From Neelides folsomi (Eukaryota > Arthropoda > Collembola > Neelipleona > Neelidae), in NCBI GenBank assembly GCA_034687125.1, contig JAQGBZ010000001.1, positions 716,297 to 780,296 of the forward strand: DNA of 64,000 nucleotides, in the 5' to 3' direction. Each line of letters begins with the position of its first letter. Positions within the stretch are counted from its first letter, which is position 1. Made by a program: the position numbers and the translations under genes. The notes under the pieces were generated by a model. The model was not told the DNA's origin and made no database searches. It saw only the letters and a list, made by a program, of their open reading frames with translations. Positions 1 to 11,387 of this stretch are shown here, piece after piece.

Positions 1-141
1 TCCTCTAATAATGCCCACACAGCATTTATTTATTCTTGTATTTATAACATTACTAAAGGTTTAGATTTATGTAAGACTCCTAAGAGAAATTAAATAGAAA
101 GTACTGACATTGGGTTTAGTTTTTAATTATGATTAATCTAG

Positions 142-1719
142 GCACGCGGAATCAAAGGATGAATGGAAATTCGGGCACAGCAGCAGTCAACAAACATGGC
201 TAAGTTCTGAGATAGAAAACAACCAAAATGGTAAGTAGTTACCTAACTATTGCTTAAACTTTAAATTTAAGATCCAATACTTAAATTTATTATTTTCACC
301 GTTATCAAAAGATTTAAACTATCAAATAACTTCAATTTACCAATTTTAAAAATATTAAATTAAAATATTAAACGCCGTACATATACATATGCAGGTATTT
401 TACTTTTATGTACACTCTTGTGCCACACTCAACTTCCGACTTCCCCTTTACCCTCCCTGCTATAATTTTATTTTCCCCGAAGCAGTCATTTTGTAGGTTT
501 GGTACCTTATATCTTTAATCCACATATGATCACAATTAAAACTTCCAAATATCATGATTAAAATACAAGTGGTTGAGAAATGGTGTACTTAAAACATAAG
601 AGTGCAATAAATCTGGCCGTTCACAAAGTGGAATAAAGGGATTTTGAAATATTCGGATTTTTTGAACCTATCGAAGTAATTGTATTTTTCACCATTGGGA
701 TAAACACAAGAAAGGAGTATGTTCATGACCTCATTAAAGAGGATGACTTCAAGAAATCTTGGAAGAAAAAATTGGATGAATCTCCCATTGAAGAGATATG
801 GAAATCTATCAAAGATTGACTACCTCTATTCAATGCTCGCGTCAAGAACAAAGAGGGACATTTTGAGTAAACTGTATCACATCTTAATTGTCACAAATTA
901 AGGTATGATTTGGTATATTATTTCCGAAATTAACCCTTAAGTTCTTTATAAAATTCCATTTTACAAGTCGGAAGTTTAGTATGGCAGGAGAGTGTACAAC
1001 TTTATTTTATTAAAATTATAACTTCTTACTACATAAATATGATACAATCTACTTTTGCATAAAGAATGCGGAGGAGTTGGAGGCAATGGGAACATGTCGA
1101 TATATGCAACTTTGAATTCAACTAAACCGATTCCAATGGCCATCCGGGACTCGACAGTTCGGTTCCAAACTTTCGGGCAAAGGGAAAATTATGATGCTCC
1201 AACGATGCCGGCATACTACAAGAAAAGCTGGAGGAAATCCAATAACTCTTCACCTCCAGAGGGAATCGACTTGGGTACATCCTTGGAAATTGAAATACTT
1301 CAATGGCCCTCCAGATTACAACTACTCACATATTGCGTCTACTATAAAAGTCAATTTTAATTTTAGGTGTCTCACATATTTCCAACCAGAAGAATTACGG
1401 CATCAACCCTCAGCCTCTTCCTGAGCCGCCTCGAGCATTCCGAGCTACCTCAACGTCCTACTATGAACATGATCCCAATTCAGACTCGGATGTGGAAGAT
1501 AGCGAATATCAGAGTTATGCAAGGCCTTATCAACTTACAGCTTACAGAAGAAGTAAAAAGAAGTTAAAATACGAATAAAATCAATACTAAATCATTTATA
1601 AATTATGGATTAAAGTTTATAATCATGTCTTAGATAAAGAAGCTGAGAAAAGTGCGAGAAACACATTAAAGAAGAAAGGAGCAAGACAACACAGAGGTTC
1701 GCGAGAATATTTAGAATGA
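142..1719 (+). CDS. 3' part of an unrecognised gene (four visible exons, 5' end outside window)
   Basis: Exons 142-230, 1065-1274, 1367-1552 and 1634-1719 join in frame (phases 1, 1 and 1) with GT-AG borders. The first visible exon starts after a CTAG acceptor, so the gene begins upstream of the window. The product is hydrophilic, rich in Ser, Asn, Pro and Tyr, and ends in a basic tail (..KSARNTLKKKGARQHRG..) with a TGA at 1717-1719. No membrane segment or known domain is visible, and I do not recognise the family. If the 81-nt last intron is kept, the frame instead stops at TAA 1576-1578 after ..YRRSKKKLKYE, so two C-termini are possible. AATAAA occurs at about 1574 and 1828. The exon chain rests on phase compatibility and coding-like composition only. 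Confidence 0.55.
640..819 (+). other. Unexplained 59-codon open frame inside the first intron of the 5' gene
   Basis: The frame from GAT at 640 to TGA at 817-819 is open with coding-like composition (..KEYVHDLIKEDDFKKSW.., ..LDESPIEEIWKSIKD). An AG lies at 637-638, but splicing from the exon ending at 230 would not keep this frame, and there is no ATG at its start. It may be a terminal exon of another transcript, a gene relic or chance. No family is recognised. Confidence 0.2.
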
Positions 1720-2408
1720 ACCTTTTTCTCGACATGATTTATCAAATGGTGATCTATTAAATAATCCTAATTTTAAAATGATATCAATTTACATCTTTGT
1801 ACCTTCGGCACAAGCCATGAACTATTGAATAAAGTGATTTATATACAAATTATCATACGAATTGTGGAATTTATATAATTTATTGTGATTTTAAATTAAA
1901 TGTCACTATTGATCAAAGTACAAATTAACATTCAGTAAGTAAAATTAAAAATATTTAAGGCAATATTTTTTTACAAAAAATTCACAATGGTTGAAGCTAG
2001 GTCAGTTGCAAAAAGAGATATGTTGAACAAAGAACAATCCCAATTAATGCTACTTAAAATTATGAGTAATGTCTAAAAACGATAAAAACTTACAATTAGA
2101 ATAATAATAAATAATATACATGCTAATTTATAATTAAATACCAGTATCAATATGAGTAGCTTAACAAAGTTACAGAAAAGTTCATTTTCTTAATTACCTT
2201 CCACCTAACTCACTCATTTCGTCACATTTTAAAATAAATGTTTTATAAATAAAATATGTATTAGTCTTATTCTTTACATAATTAAAAATTAATACAAATA
2301 TTCATTTGTAATTACCTACTTAAAGTTAGATATTCCTTGAGTATAGTTTCTTTAGCTTGAAATCATCCATCTTTCCTGAATTTACAGTTAAACAGGTAGT
2401 ATCAAAAT
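1720..2408. other. Intergenic, AT-rich
   Basis: This is the shared 3' flank between the plus-strand gene ending at 1719 and SMARCE1 ending at 2409 on the minus strand. It contains an AATAAA at about 1828. I see no further coding or RNA gene. Confidence 0.6.
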
Positions 2409-5400
2409 TTATTTTTCTTCTGGAGCTTCTGCAGCTACAACAGGTTCAGTCTCAGCCACAGGGACCTCAGCGGGTTCTTCGACAACCGGCACTTCGCTTA
2501 TCGCTTCTTCTGTTGTCGTTTGCTCAACTGGAATTTCAGTGCTTTCTTCTACAACTGAAGTATCCTTTGCTTCCTCAAGAATGGGCACCGGCTCTTCAAC
2601 TGGTTGAATGATCTGAGTCTCACATTCTGCCTCACTCTCCAATTTCTCAATTGGTTCTTCAGGTGCTGGTGGCTCAGAAGTTTCCACAACCGCTTCAATC
2701 TCCTTAGGTGGTTCTTCAACTTTAACTTCTTCAGTCTCCACAGCTGCTGATTCCACAGGAATTTGTTGAGTTTCACACTGATCTTTGGTTTCAACCATCG
2801 GAGTCATTTCTTCTGGTACACTTTGACCAACATCGACACTATCAACTTCCATCGGTTCTTCATTTTGCTCGGTTGGAATCTCCACCTGACTCGTCAACAC
2901 TTCTTCATCCCTTTGTTCAGGAACTTCAATTGTAGGTTCAGGAAGTAAGCTTTCTTCTACCAATTCTGAAGGAGGCGGTTCGGAAATTTCTGGTTCAGGA
3001 GCAATCACTTCACTCAATATTTCAGAAACAGATTCAAGCTTTTCTTCAGGCACTGGTTCAGTTGGAATTTGCAATTCTTCAGAAGTTGGTTCATGTGGAG
3101 GAACAAATTGTTCTTCCATAAGAATTGGACCTTGAGATTCTGTTGGAATTAATCCCCCTTCATGCTCATGAGTTTCATGGGCCACCAATGGAATTTCAAT
3201 TTGAGAAATGAGATTGGAACTTTCTGGGTTCTCATGAAGTTCAATTGGCATTTCTGGGTTGAATGTTTGTTCTTGGAAGGCTTGTTCTGATGGAGCTTCA
3301 CTTTGTTGTAACAAGACCTCTGAAGGTGGAACCAATTCCTGTTGAACTTCACTCTCAAGCTGAAACGTAGTTTCCTTGATTAAAGACGGTTCTTCAGATT
3401 CTTGAATTTCCATTGCGTCCGGTTCAACTCTTTCAACTATCGGCATAGGAGCTTCAATTTCCATTGCCTCAACATGAGGAAGTTCAATAGAAGCCTGGGG
3501 TTTTGCCGGCTGATCATCCAATGATGCAATTGCTGAGGAAGAACTGTCCGCCAGGGCCAATCTATCAGTTTCGCTCTGTTCAACTGCTTCTGATTTTCCC
3601 GGTCCTTCAATTTCTGGTTCTTTCTTGGATTCTTCAGGGCGTTCGAGTGGCCCTTCAGACCTCGGAGCTTCAGGGTTAATTTGGGGAAAGGGTGGAGGAG
3701 GAGGTTGAGCAGCTTGTTGTTTCGCTTTTTCTTCAAACTCCTTTCTTAGAATTTCCATTTGTTTCTCAATGAACTTTTGGAAGGTTTCGTCTTCGACGGC
3801 TCTCTTGCAATGTTTCTTTAACTCTTCATTGAATGTGTCACTCGACTCCATAAATTTTCTCTTCTTTGCTTCGAACTTTTCTTCAATCTGTTGTAATTCT
3901 GTTTCTAATTTTTTCTAGGAAAATCAAAAAATTCGGACGTTATACTTTGGTTAGATAGATACAGATACAGACAAACATGGATGAAGTATCTAAAAAATCA
4001 TTAGTTAAAATAGCTTTTTTAAAATAAAATAAAAATAAATTACCTGGTGCATTGTCAAAGATTGAACTTGGCGTTTCAATACACTCATTCTAGCTGTTGT
4101 GACCACCGATCTGATATCCGGCACCATCGAATCTGAGAAGATTTCATTGATGAGTCGGTGGTTTCTTAAATATCTCGCGTGTGCTCGATGTTTCTCAGAA
4201 AATCCATCATCGATATCTAAAAACAAGCAGAAAATCATAACAATTAATATTTAATTTTATAAAATATTAGTTTATATAAAAAATCATAGATAAATTGTAG
4301 AATATTTAAGTACCATCTTCGTCTTCAGCAGGTTGAATTTCAATTCGCCTTTCGGCTGCAGATACTCCTTTTGAATTCCGGCTCGATTCGTTGTCTCTTT
4401 CACTGAGATCTTGTTGAGCTAAATTAATTTTATATATAATTTTATAATAAAACGATGGACCCTTTCTTTCGTTCAAGCAAGCAATTGAAAAAGCCATTTT
4501 TTGAAGAAAATATATTCTATATTACAAAAGAAATTAAGCAATGAAAACATACCTCTAGTTTTAGCAGCAATGTAAGATTGATATTGTGGTGAATTGTGAA
4601 ATGTTTTCAAGGCACGTTCATATTCACTCTAGTAAGAGAAAATAATGAAAAGAATAATCAACTGTTACAAAAATACTTTTACCCAACTTTTGCCTTTTAA
4701 TTTAAAACTTAATATGAGAGCAAGAGATCTTATAAATCTTAATTAAATATTTCAGCCAAAATAAAAGTTTTCATTTCATCAACATGCTTAATAATTTGAA
4801 AATAAAAAATTGCAGTTTTCGGAGTACTTTACATCGACTATTAAAAAAACCTTTTGTTTTGGCTGAAATCCAAGATTGGTAGCCGGACGAGTTGTAATAA
4901 CTTTTCAAAGAGTCATTATAATCCACCTATTTATTAGCCATTAAATTTAAAATCTAAAAAATTAACTTTCATTTATTTTAAAACTAAACTTTATCCTACA
5001 ATTTTATCCATTTAAATGTCGTTCAAAAATTCTAATTCGTCAAGTTTTTGATTGATTCAGATTATATCATAGTTCCAGATTTTTGAAAAATTCAAGTAGA
5101 ATATCATAAAAAGTTTTAAAAATTACCTTTTCACTTTCATATTCCGCAATGTATTCCTGTTTTTCAGGCTCAGGTAGATCTCTCCACATCCGTCCAATAA
5201 TTTTCCCAATTTCCCATAACTTCAGATCCGGATTTTCGGCTTTGACCTGATCCCAAACTTTTCTGCTATATCTCATGTAGGGCATTAAAGGCTTCTCAGG
5301 AGCTTTCGGAGCTTTCGGAATTCGGCCATCCTATTTATAAAAATACAATCATTTTAGAGTTGAAAGGGAAAGTGAATATTTCTTGAGCTTACGGCAAATC

Positions 5401-6584
5401 CTTTAGATCCGAGTTTTTGAGGGCTAAAGGCCGGGTGGCTATGAGACGTCTGAATAAACGGGTTCACAATGTTGTCCTTCATTCCCATCATCCCTCCGCT
5501 AGCTGAAGCTCTCAGACGTTCTTTTCATCAAAACAAAAATAAAATATTTATCTCTTGATGAATTTTCCTCATTGGTGCATTGGTTTATTAACAACTTTTG
5601 ATTTATCGTATAAATTTAATACAAAGTATACAGACGCTGTTTATTTATCAGAGAATGAGCGACGAAAAAAGCACGCATGCAGTAAATGATATTAAAAAAG
5701 GTTCAATGTGAGGGTTGAAAGAATAATTGATCATTAATCAAAACAAGGAAACAGAACGGGGATGGACATTTTACCTTTGAGAATGTTGAAGGTCGGCAGA
5801 CTAGAATGAGAAGACATTCCATCTACAATTAATAAAAATTCAAAAACTAAGAAAAATAATAAATTAAACAGTGAATGTCAAAATCTACCATGCTCAAATG
5901 ACTAATTTACTCAAATTAACTTAAATTAATCAACTGGAACCAGTTGGTTAACATTCTGATTTTAAAACAGTTCGAATTAATCAAAACGATGTCATTGATT
6001 TCAAATGATCGGGTCAGCTTGATCGAGTTTGATAATCGGATTATCGGATTATAATGTGTATAATAAATTACTTTTTATTTAGAATTATACCTATAATTAA
6101 CAATATTTTATATATTTGTATCAAATATTTTTAATGATTAAAAACATTTTCTTCATAGTTAATGTTTGATAAACAAAGAAATGCTTATCATGAGAAGACA
6201 AGAAACGTTATACATACATATTATTCAACTCTCACTTTAACATTGCATAATATATGGAGTTTAAATTTAAATATTAGCAATTGACAAGTTTTGCAAATTG
6301 TACTTTTGACTATTGGCGTCATTAATCATGAGGAAATATGTCAATAAAAACGTTAATAATAAATGAAGGTATAACAAATAAAAGGATATGGAAAGTTGGA
6401 GGATTGAAGGTTTCAAGCATCATTAAACTGTTTATAAACTTAAGCAAAAGCGTTAACTATAATGATGGATATAATTTGACATGTAATCTTTTTTGACATT
6501 TGAGTAAACCGGTGCTTAATTGAAGGTAAACTTACGGCCAGAAGGACTCGATATATGCCGGTTATAGTTGGGTGGAAGAGCCAT
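2409..6584 (-). CDS. SMARCE1: SWI/SNF-related chromatin remodelling subunit, HMG-box protein (SMARCE1/BAF57/BAP111 orthologue)
   Basis: This is the DNA-binding accessory subunit of the BAF/Brahma nucleosome-remodelling complex. Coding exons (minus): 6584-6536, 5822-5775, 5520-5393, 5330-5127, one of 4926-4851 or 4628-4553, 4418-4314, 4216-4044 and 3914-2409. With one alternative exon this gives 762 aa, exactly in frame. The HMG box (about residues 88-145, [13 protein letters not shown].., ..[15 protein letters not shown]) is almost identical to the animal family. It is followed by the IQPAED linker, the DDGFS..RNHRLI segment and the coiled coil ([16 protein letters not shown]). The last exon encodes a Glu/Pro-rich acidic tail of about 450 residues, far longer than in human BAF57 (411 aa in total). 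The ATG follows a CTTTTTTAG acceptor, so the 5' UTR is probably spliced. Two acceptors 10 nt apart (before 5520 and 5510) differ by one phase and only the first is annotated; a third, about 14 nt inside, also keeps frame. Confidence 0.93.
4553..4628 (-). other. SMARCE1: SMARCE1 alternative exon B (76 nt)
   Basis: It encodes [19 protein letters not shown].. and then IAAKTR. It has the same length and phases as exon A, 222 nt upstream in the transcript. Its donor is strong (GTATGT). About 11 of 25 residues match exon A, so this is an old tandem exon duplication with both copies kept open. It is probably the default exon because its splice sites are better. Confidence 0.82.
4851..4926 (-). other. 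SMARCE1: SMARCE1 alternative exon A (76 nt)
   Basis: It encodes [19 protein letters not shown].. and then ISAKTK, ending in phase 1. It aligns residue for residue with exon B and with the single vertebrate segment IEYNESMKAYHNSPAY. Its donor is weak (GTTTTTTT), while its acceptor (ATAAATAG) is ordinary. It enters in phase 0 and leaves in phase 1, like exon B, so including both would break the frame. Confidence 0.8.
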
Positions 6585-7100
6585 TTTCTAAAAAAGAAAA
6601 GTTAATTTATATTTATTTTTAATCTTATTAAATAATTAAGTTTAGAGAGTTTATCGATAATTGATATTAAATATTTATAAATCGTTAATTGAATTTATTG
6701 CGTATATTCCAGTGTATATTTTACTTACATGAATTTAATTCCCTCTTGAGCACTTTAAATAGGCTTTAAATTATCAAGAATAAGAATCGAGCAATTAATT
6801 TAAACACAATTAACCTTATAATTCAATTTTGAAAAAATCAGTGGCGGTGAGGAAAAGAATGAAGTAAAGGCTTGGAGTCCAAAGGGCGTGGCTTACGGAG
6901 TTTCATAACCTCATGTGATAACCCAACCGGGCTGATTTGAATCCGTTCAGTATTTTGGTACATTTGGTTTCAATAGGCTCCGCCACTCTCTCCAATTTCC
7001 TTCATCTCCTTTTCACAGATTTCACGCACAGTCACAGTGAAAATTATTATTATTGTTATTTAGCTAACTCTTCTATTACAACTATTCCATAACATTTAAC
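6585..7100. promoter_or_regulatory. Divergent promoter region of SMARCE1 and UBAP1
   Basis: These 516 bp separate the two start codons. The section at about 6840-7040 is less AT-rich than its surroundings and lacks a clear TATA box, as expected for a housekeeping bidirectional promoter. It probably also holds the non-coding first exon of SMARCE1. Confidence 0.5.
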
Positions 7101-9710
7101 ATGGAAAGAGATGGTTAGTTAGCCTTGCATTCTACTCTGTGTGTCATCACCTCGCCATTCGTTTAAATCCGTTAATGGAATATTAAATCAGCTGAGGAAG
7201 AACAACATCATTGATTTAGGTAGTTAGTTACAAAAAGATTAATTCAAAAGTCATTAAATAGGGCCATTTTCAATATTTTCAATTAGGAAAACTTGGATTC
7301 TCCCAAGAAGACTTCCTTCGTTGTTGTGATATTTTATTTTTTAGTGCTAAATTTTGTACTTTTGAGGGCAAGAGCCTTTAATTTTTTTATACAGACATGT
7401 CAAATGTTGTTCACCTTTATGAACCATTATTTTAAATTCTCTTGAGCTCAATTCCAACTGGCCCTCAACCTTGAATTGTTCGTCTTAGATTAAATATCTT
7501 CACCTTGGACTTTTACACACATTTTCTTATATACCATTCAATTACATCGTCATCATCCCTACAGAGATAAAACAAAGGTGAATAATGAATATTTTTTAAC
7601 TTGTCCTTTTCAATAACTAGGAATCCAATCGTTTACAATGCTTATTGTTATAAGAAAATTCTGCCATCATGTTTGGTATCAAAATTTTAAAAATATATTG
7701 TTAATTTTTAGGAGTACCTTCTTCAATGTCCGACCGAGGTTATTTGGACGACGTTCCTTTAAAGCTAAATAAAAAGTTCACCCCAATTCCACGGCCAATA
7801 TTTAAAGAAATCGATATCCATATTCCAATTGACGCTCTTGAAGAGGATGTAAGCCAATTAATAATGAAGGTCAGAATCGTAAAACGCCTCGAGATTGAAT
7901 TTTTTTCAGTTTTTCTCGGTTTCCGCCGAAACTCCAAAAAATACCGCAAAGGTTCCAAATAAAAAATAGTGGATTATAAAAGAATTATTAAATTTTTAAT
8001 CAAATCAAGGGATATTTATACTATATTCAGGGTAGATGAGATTGAGCTGCCTATTTTCAATGAATTATAACTTTAGTACTGTATGATCGATGATTAAAAC
8101 CTTTAAATAAATGTAAGGTTAGTCGATGGGTTATCTTTTATCGTATATTGAGTTGTTTAGTAGTAAATTATTAGCCGAAATTATTAAATCATTAACGGTG
8201 AGCACTTTATTTCTGTAATTCATTAGAATTACGGAGTTCCATTGCCCGACCCACTCTGTTTATACCAATACTATTTTATATTCTTTCAAGTTTTGAGGAT
8301 TTGACCGTTTCTTTTTACAAATATATATATAATTTAGTGTAACTTTATCTTCCATTTTCAATATTTATTTAAAATTGGAAATTATATAACATTGTTTATA
8401 TGGTAAACTTTTTAATTTAAGGGATTTTAGAGAACTTTAGTATAAAAATTATATAGAGCAAAATTTAAATTGAATAATGCACCATAGCAAGTGAGTTATT
8501 ATCATTAAATTTTATTGTATTTTTGGAGTTTCGGCGGAAACCGAGAAAAACTGAAAAAAACTCAATCTCAAGAGGTTTTACGATTCTGCCCTTCAATTAG
8601 CTTTTAAGGAAATACCCCTAATTATATCTGTTGAACATTTTGAATTAAAATTCAATAATAAAGTAATAATTTATTTTTCAGTATGACTTCACACATGAAC
8701 GCAAAGTTCTTGAAGACTTTAAGAAATGGGAAATCAGTCAAAAAGAAGAAGCAGAGAAATCCGCAGTACGGAAACAGAAGGAATTGGAAAAGAAAGTAGC
8801 AGAAGAGCAACGACTGAAAGAATTAGCTGAAGCTCAAAGCGAAGTTGAAAAAGTTGAAGCAGCCGAATTGGAACGTCGGAGATTGGAAATGGAAAGAGTT
8901 CTATTGGAAGAAAAAGAAGCTGAGGAAGTTCGGTATCAACAGTCAATAGAATCGCAAGCAGAAAATAATGACAAAATAATGTATCAACAGCGATGTTCAC
9001 CCGCTGGTAGTTCCTCACTCCCTTCACATCACAGTCCTGCCCAGTCACTCCATAGATCCCCTAATCATTTCGGCCACAATATTTTAGGACCTTCTCACGG
9101 TCACGGTAAATTTGACTATTCCGATTTTGAGCCCGACACGGCCAATCCTTTCGACAATGCTGAGATCAACTCGATAAACGAAATGGCGGTTCTCGCATCC
9201 GTTCTAGATCACTCCACGTCTCGGACCGGCGTTTCCTCGTCGACCAAACTCAACAATGTGAATTACAAGGACGGGTCTGGAATGTCCTCTAGTTGTCCTA
9301 CAACTTCCGGGAATCCTCCGCACCCTCCTGGGAATTTATACTATCCTCAACAAACTCCGAATCATCAGAATCCTTATGCTCCGCCGGTTTTGGGCTCTGG
9401 GTTGGATTGGAGGCCAGAGGGGAATTACTACGGTCACCCAGTGGACAATGATCTGCGAGTTACCAATTCGACGTCGTTTAAGAAACTCTACTTTCCTCTT
9501 CTCTCGAGTATGGCTAGTCGTGAACGGGAACGGAATGCGATCAAGGCACTCGGGCCACTCCCTCATTCTCAACCGCAGCCGACAACGCTTCCAGTCCAGA
9601 GTATGTCAAGCCCGCTGCTGGCCCAGCCTCCCGCAAGCCACGCAATGCCAACGTCCGTCCCCCACTCCCATTCCTATATTCATTACAAGCCCTACAATGA
9701 AGAACCATGA
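7101..9710 (+). CDS. UBAP1: Ubiquitin-associated protein 1 (ESCRT-I subunit), short form without a visible UBA domain
   Basis: UBAP1 is the ESCRT-I subunit that commits the complex to sorting ubiquitinated cargo at endosomes. Exons 7101-7113, 7712-7869 and 8682-9710 (phases 1 and 0) give 399 aa. The N-terminal UMA domain is clear: YLDDVPLKLNKKF at about residues 15-27, then an acidic helix and YDFTHERKVLEDF at 58-70. A charged coiled coil follows (about 75-150). The second conserved block, FDYSDFEPDTANPFDN (about 201-216), matches the FxxADFExxxxPFDN region of vertebrate UBAP1. The rest is Ser/Pro/His-rich and stops at TGA 9708-9710. The C-terminal SOUBA (tandem UBA) domain of human UBAP1 (502 aa) is not seen, and MNAT1 ends only 355 bp downstream, leaving little room for another exon. 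Confidence 0.85.
7866..8594. mobile_element. Foldback / MITE-like element with terminal inverted repeats of about 79 bp, in UBAP1 intron 2
   Basis: Sequence 7866-7944 is the reverse complement of 8517-8594 with only a few mismatches, around a shared core of CAGAATCGTAAAAC at the outer side and TTTCCGCCGAAACTCC at the inner side. The roughly 570-bp interior is AT-rich and has no coding capacity. AAT flanks both outer ends and could be a short target duplication. The open frames covering the two arms are repeat artefacts. The structure fits a non-autonomous DNA transposon, but its superfamily cannot be told. Confidence 0.7.
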
Positions 9711-10065
9711 GGACAAATCTATGTACCGTGAATTAATCTGCTTCTATTCATGTTCCATGTACGACTACTACTATGTATCTGTATGTGTGTAATATGAAAG
9801 AATTGGACACTTATTCTTACAGTTAATTTTACTAAATACATTTTTTATTAAATTATCCGAAAGAGTAATTTATTTATTGGGGGCACACGAATGTTATGAA
9901 ATTTTTAAAATAAAATTAAACCATATTTAGATATGTGATTTTAAATCATAAAGATCTTAATTATTATCGACATTTTTCACATTCATGAAGATATAAAATA
10001 TGTAATTGCATCTTTATTTTAATTTAGGTATATTAAATTATCACTTATTTATCACGTAAAGAAGA

Positions 10066-11387
10066 TTACGAACAGTCCATTTCCTCATTTGGTCGAATAT
10101 TCCTTCCAATACTTGACGGATAAAGACAGAGATCGAGAAAAGCATCTTGGATGGCTCTTCTGCAAGGGTTAACTGAACGATGTCCACCAGCTTTCTGTGA
10201 CACCGAAGCTCCTCGGATATTATCCAGATAACCCATTTGGATGATTTCTTCAGCAGTTGGCAATGCTGGGCCATTGGGTTCAAACACAATAGGTCCTTCG
10301 TATTCGTAAAGTGGAGCTTCATCAACTTTCGGTGGTGCTAAAACCCCTATAGCTGACGGAGCTCCGCCAATTCGAATCCCAGAAGAAAATTGATTTTGAC
10401 GACCGTTTAGAGAAGGGAGTTGGGCTTGTTCGGCTGCATTGATCAGATTGGTTCTATTGGCAAGAATCTCTTTGGTGTCGCGTTCTTTTAGTAGTTGTTG
10501 GTCGGCCAGGGCAGCCGCTTCTGAAGTTTTATGTGCATTGACAATTGAATGAGCATCCATTTCGGAAAACATGAGGTCGTCAATGAGGGCTTCTCTCGTT
10601 TTGATTTTCCTAAGCTTTTCCTCTTTCTCCAATTTAACATTTTCGTAGCGCCGTTGTTCTTCGAGGAATCTCTCTTGTTCGAGAATTTCTTCAAGCTCTA
10701 GGAGGTCGGGGTTTAAGTGGATCTTTGATTTATTGATTTGATCCCGGTTCACCTTCTTATATTGCTCAATTTGACGGTTTGTTTCGATGATGTCGATATT
10801 ATTGACGAGATTGAAGATGATCGTTTCGACCTTTAAAAATGAAATTTTGCAAGTGCGATTTAGAGAGAAAATAAGTAAATAAAAATATCCTATTAAATCA
10901 TTAAAATTATCTTAAATTTCTTAAATCTTAAATTAATGTTAAGTTATTTAACCGATAAACAAGGGTAAAATAATTATGTAATGAATCGAATTATACCTCT
11001 TCTAAATAATCGTTGTACTCTCTCAACGAAGAGAAGTCTGACTCTCTTTTAGTGTAATCTTTTAATACTCGTTTCCTAATTTCAACCTCTTTTTCGACTG
11101 AAGGATCTTCAAATAACTGAACCCGAAATCCGGATCTTCTCAATGCATGTCCGCATTCGGGGCACACTCCCGATCCTAAAGCATTCGAAAATAAAATGTA
11201 AATTAAGTGTACCTTCAAGTCCATTAAAGCAAAGTTAAAATATCGTCAAAAATTATCAAATACCTTTTAGAAATAGTAGCTCAACACAGCTGTCACATAG
11301 AGCATGACCGCACACATTGACCATCAATTTTAGTGCCGGATTCCGATACTTCGTCGTTTTACAACGTGGACAAGCTAAATCGTCCAT
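10066..11387 (-). CDS. MNAT1: CDK-activating kinase assembly factor MAT1 (TFIIH subunit)
   Basis: MAT1 bridges CDK7-cyclin H to core TFIIH and stabilises the kinase. Exons 11387-11264, 11175-10997 and 10830-10066 (phases 1 and 0) give 355 aa. The N-terminal C3HC4 RING has all ligands: C6, C9, C26, H28, C31, C34, C46 and C49. It is followed by the typical [20 protein letters not shown] and [19 protein letters not shown] blocks and a long charged coiled coil (about 150-230). The C-terminal third is Pro/Ala-rich and ends with a short conserved-looking helix ([15 protein letters not shown]). It is somewhat longer than human MAT1 (309 aa). It is convergent with UBAP1, with 355 bp between the stop codons. 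Confidence 0.93.

Noticed and set aside
2549-3736. Minus-strand frames (Lys/Asn/Leu-rich) overlapping the SMARCE1 tail, and plus-strand frames there
   Set aside because: Alternative-frame shadows of the Glu/Pro-rich SMARCE1 last exon.
7726-7962. Open frames on both strands ending in FRRNSKK or starting MEPLRYF
   Set aside because: The first half is UBAP1 exon 2; the rest reads through the splice donor into the inverted repeat.
8734-9048. Minus-strand open frame over UBAP1 exon 3
   Set aside because: Antisense shadow of the UBAP1 coiled coil; Leu/Ile-rich translation mirrors Glu/Lys codons.
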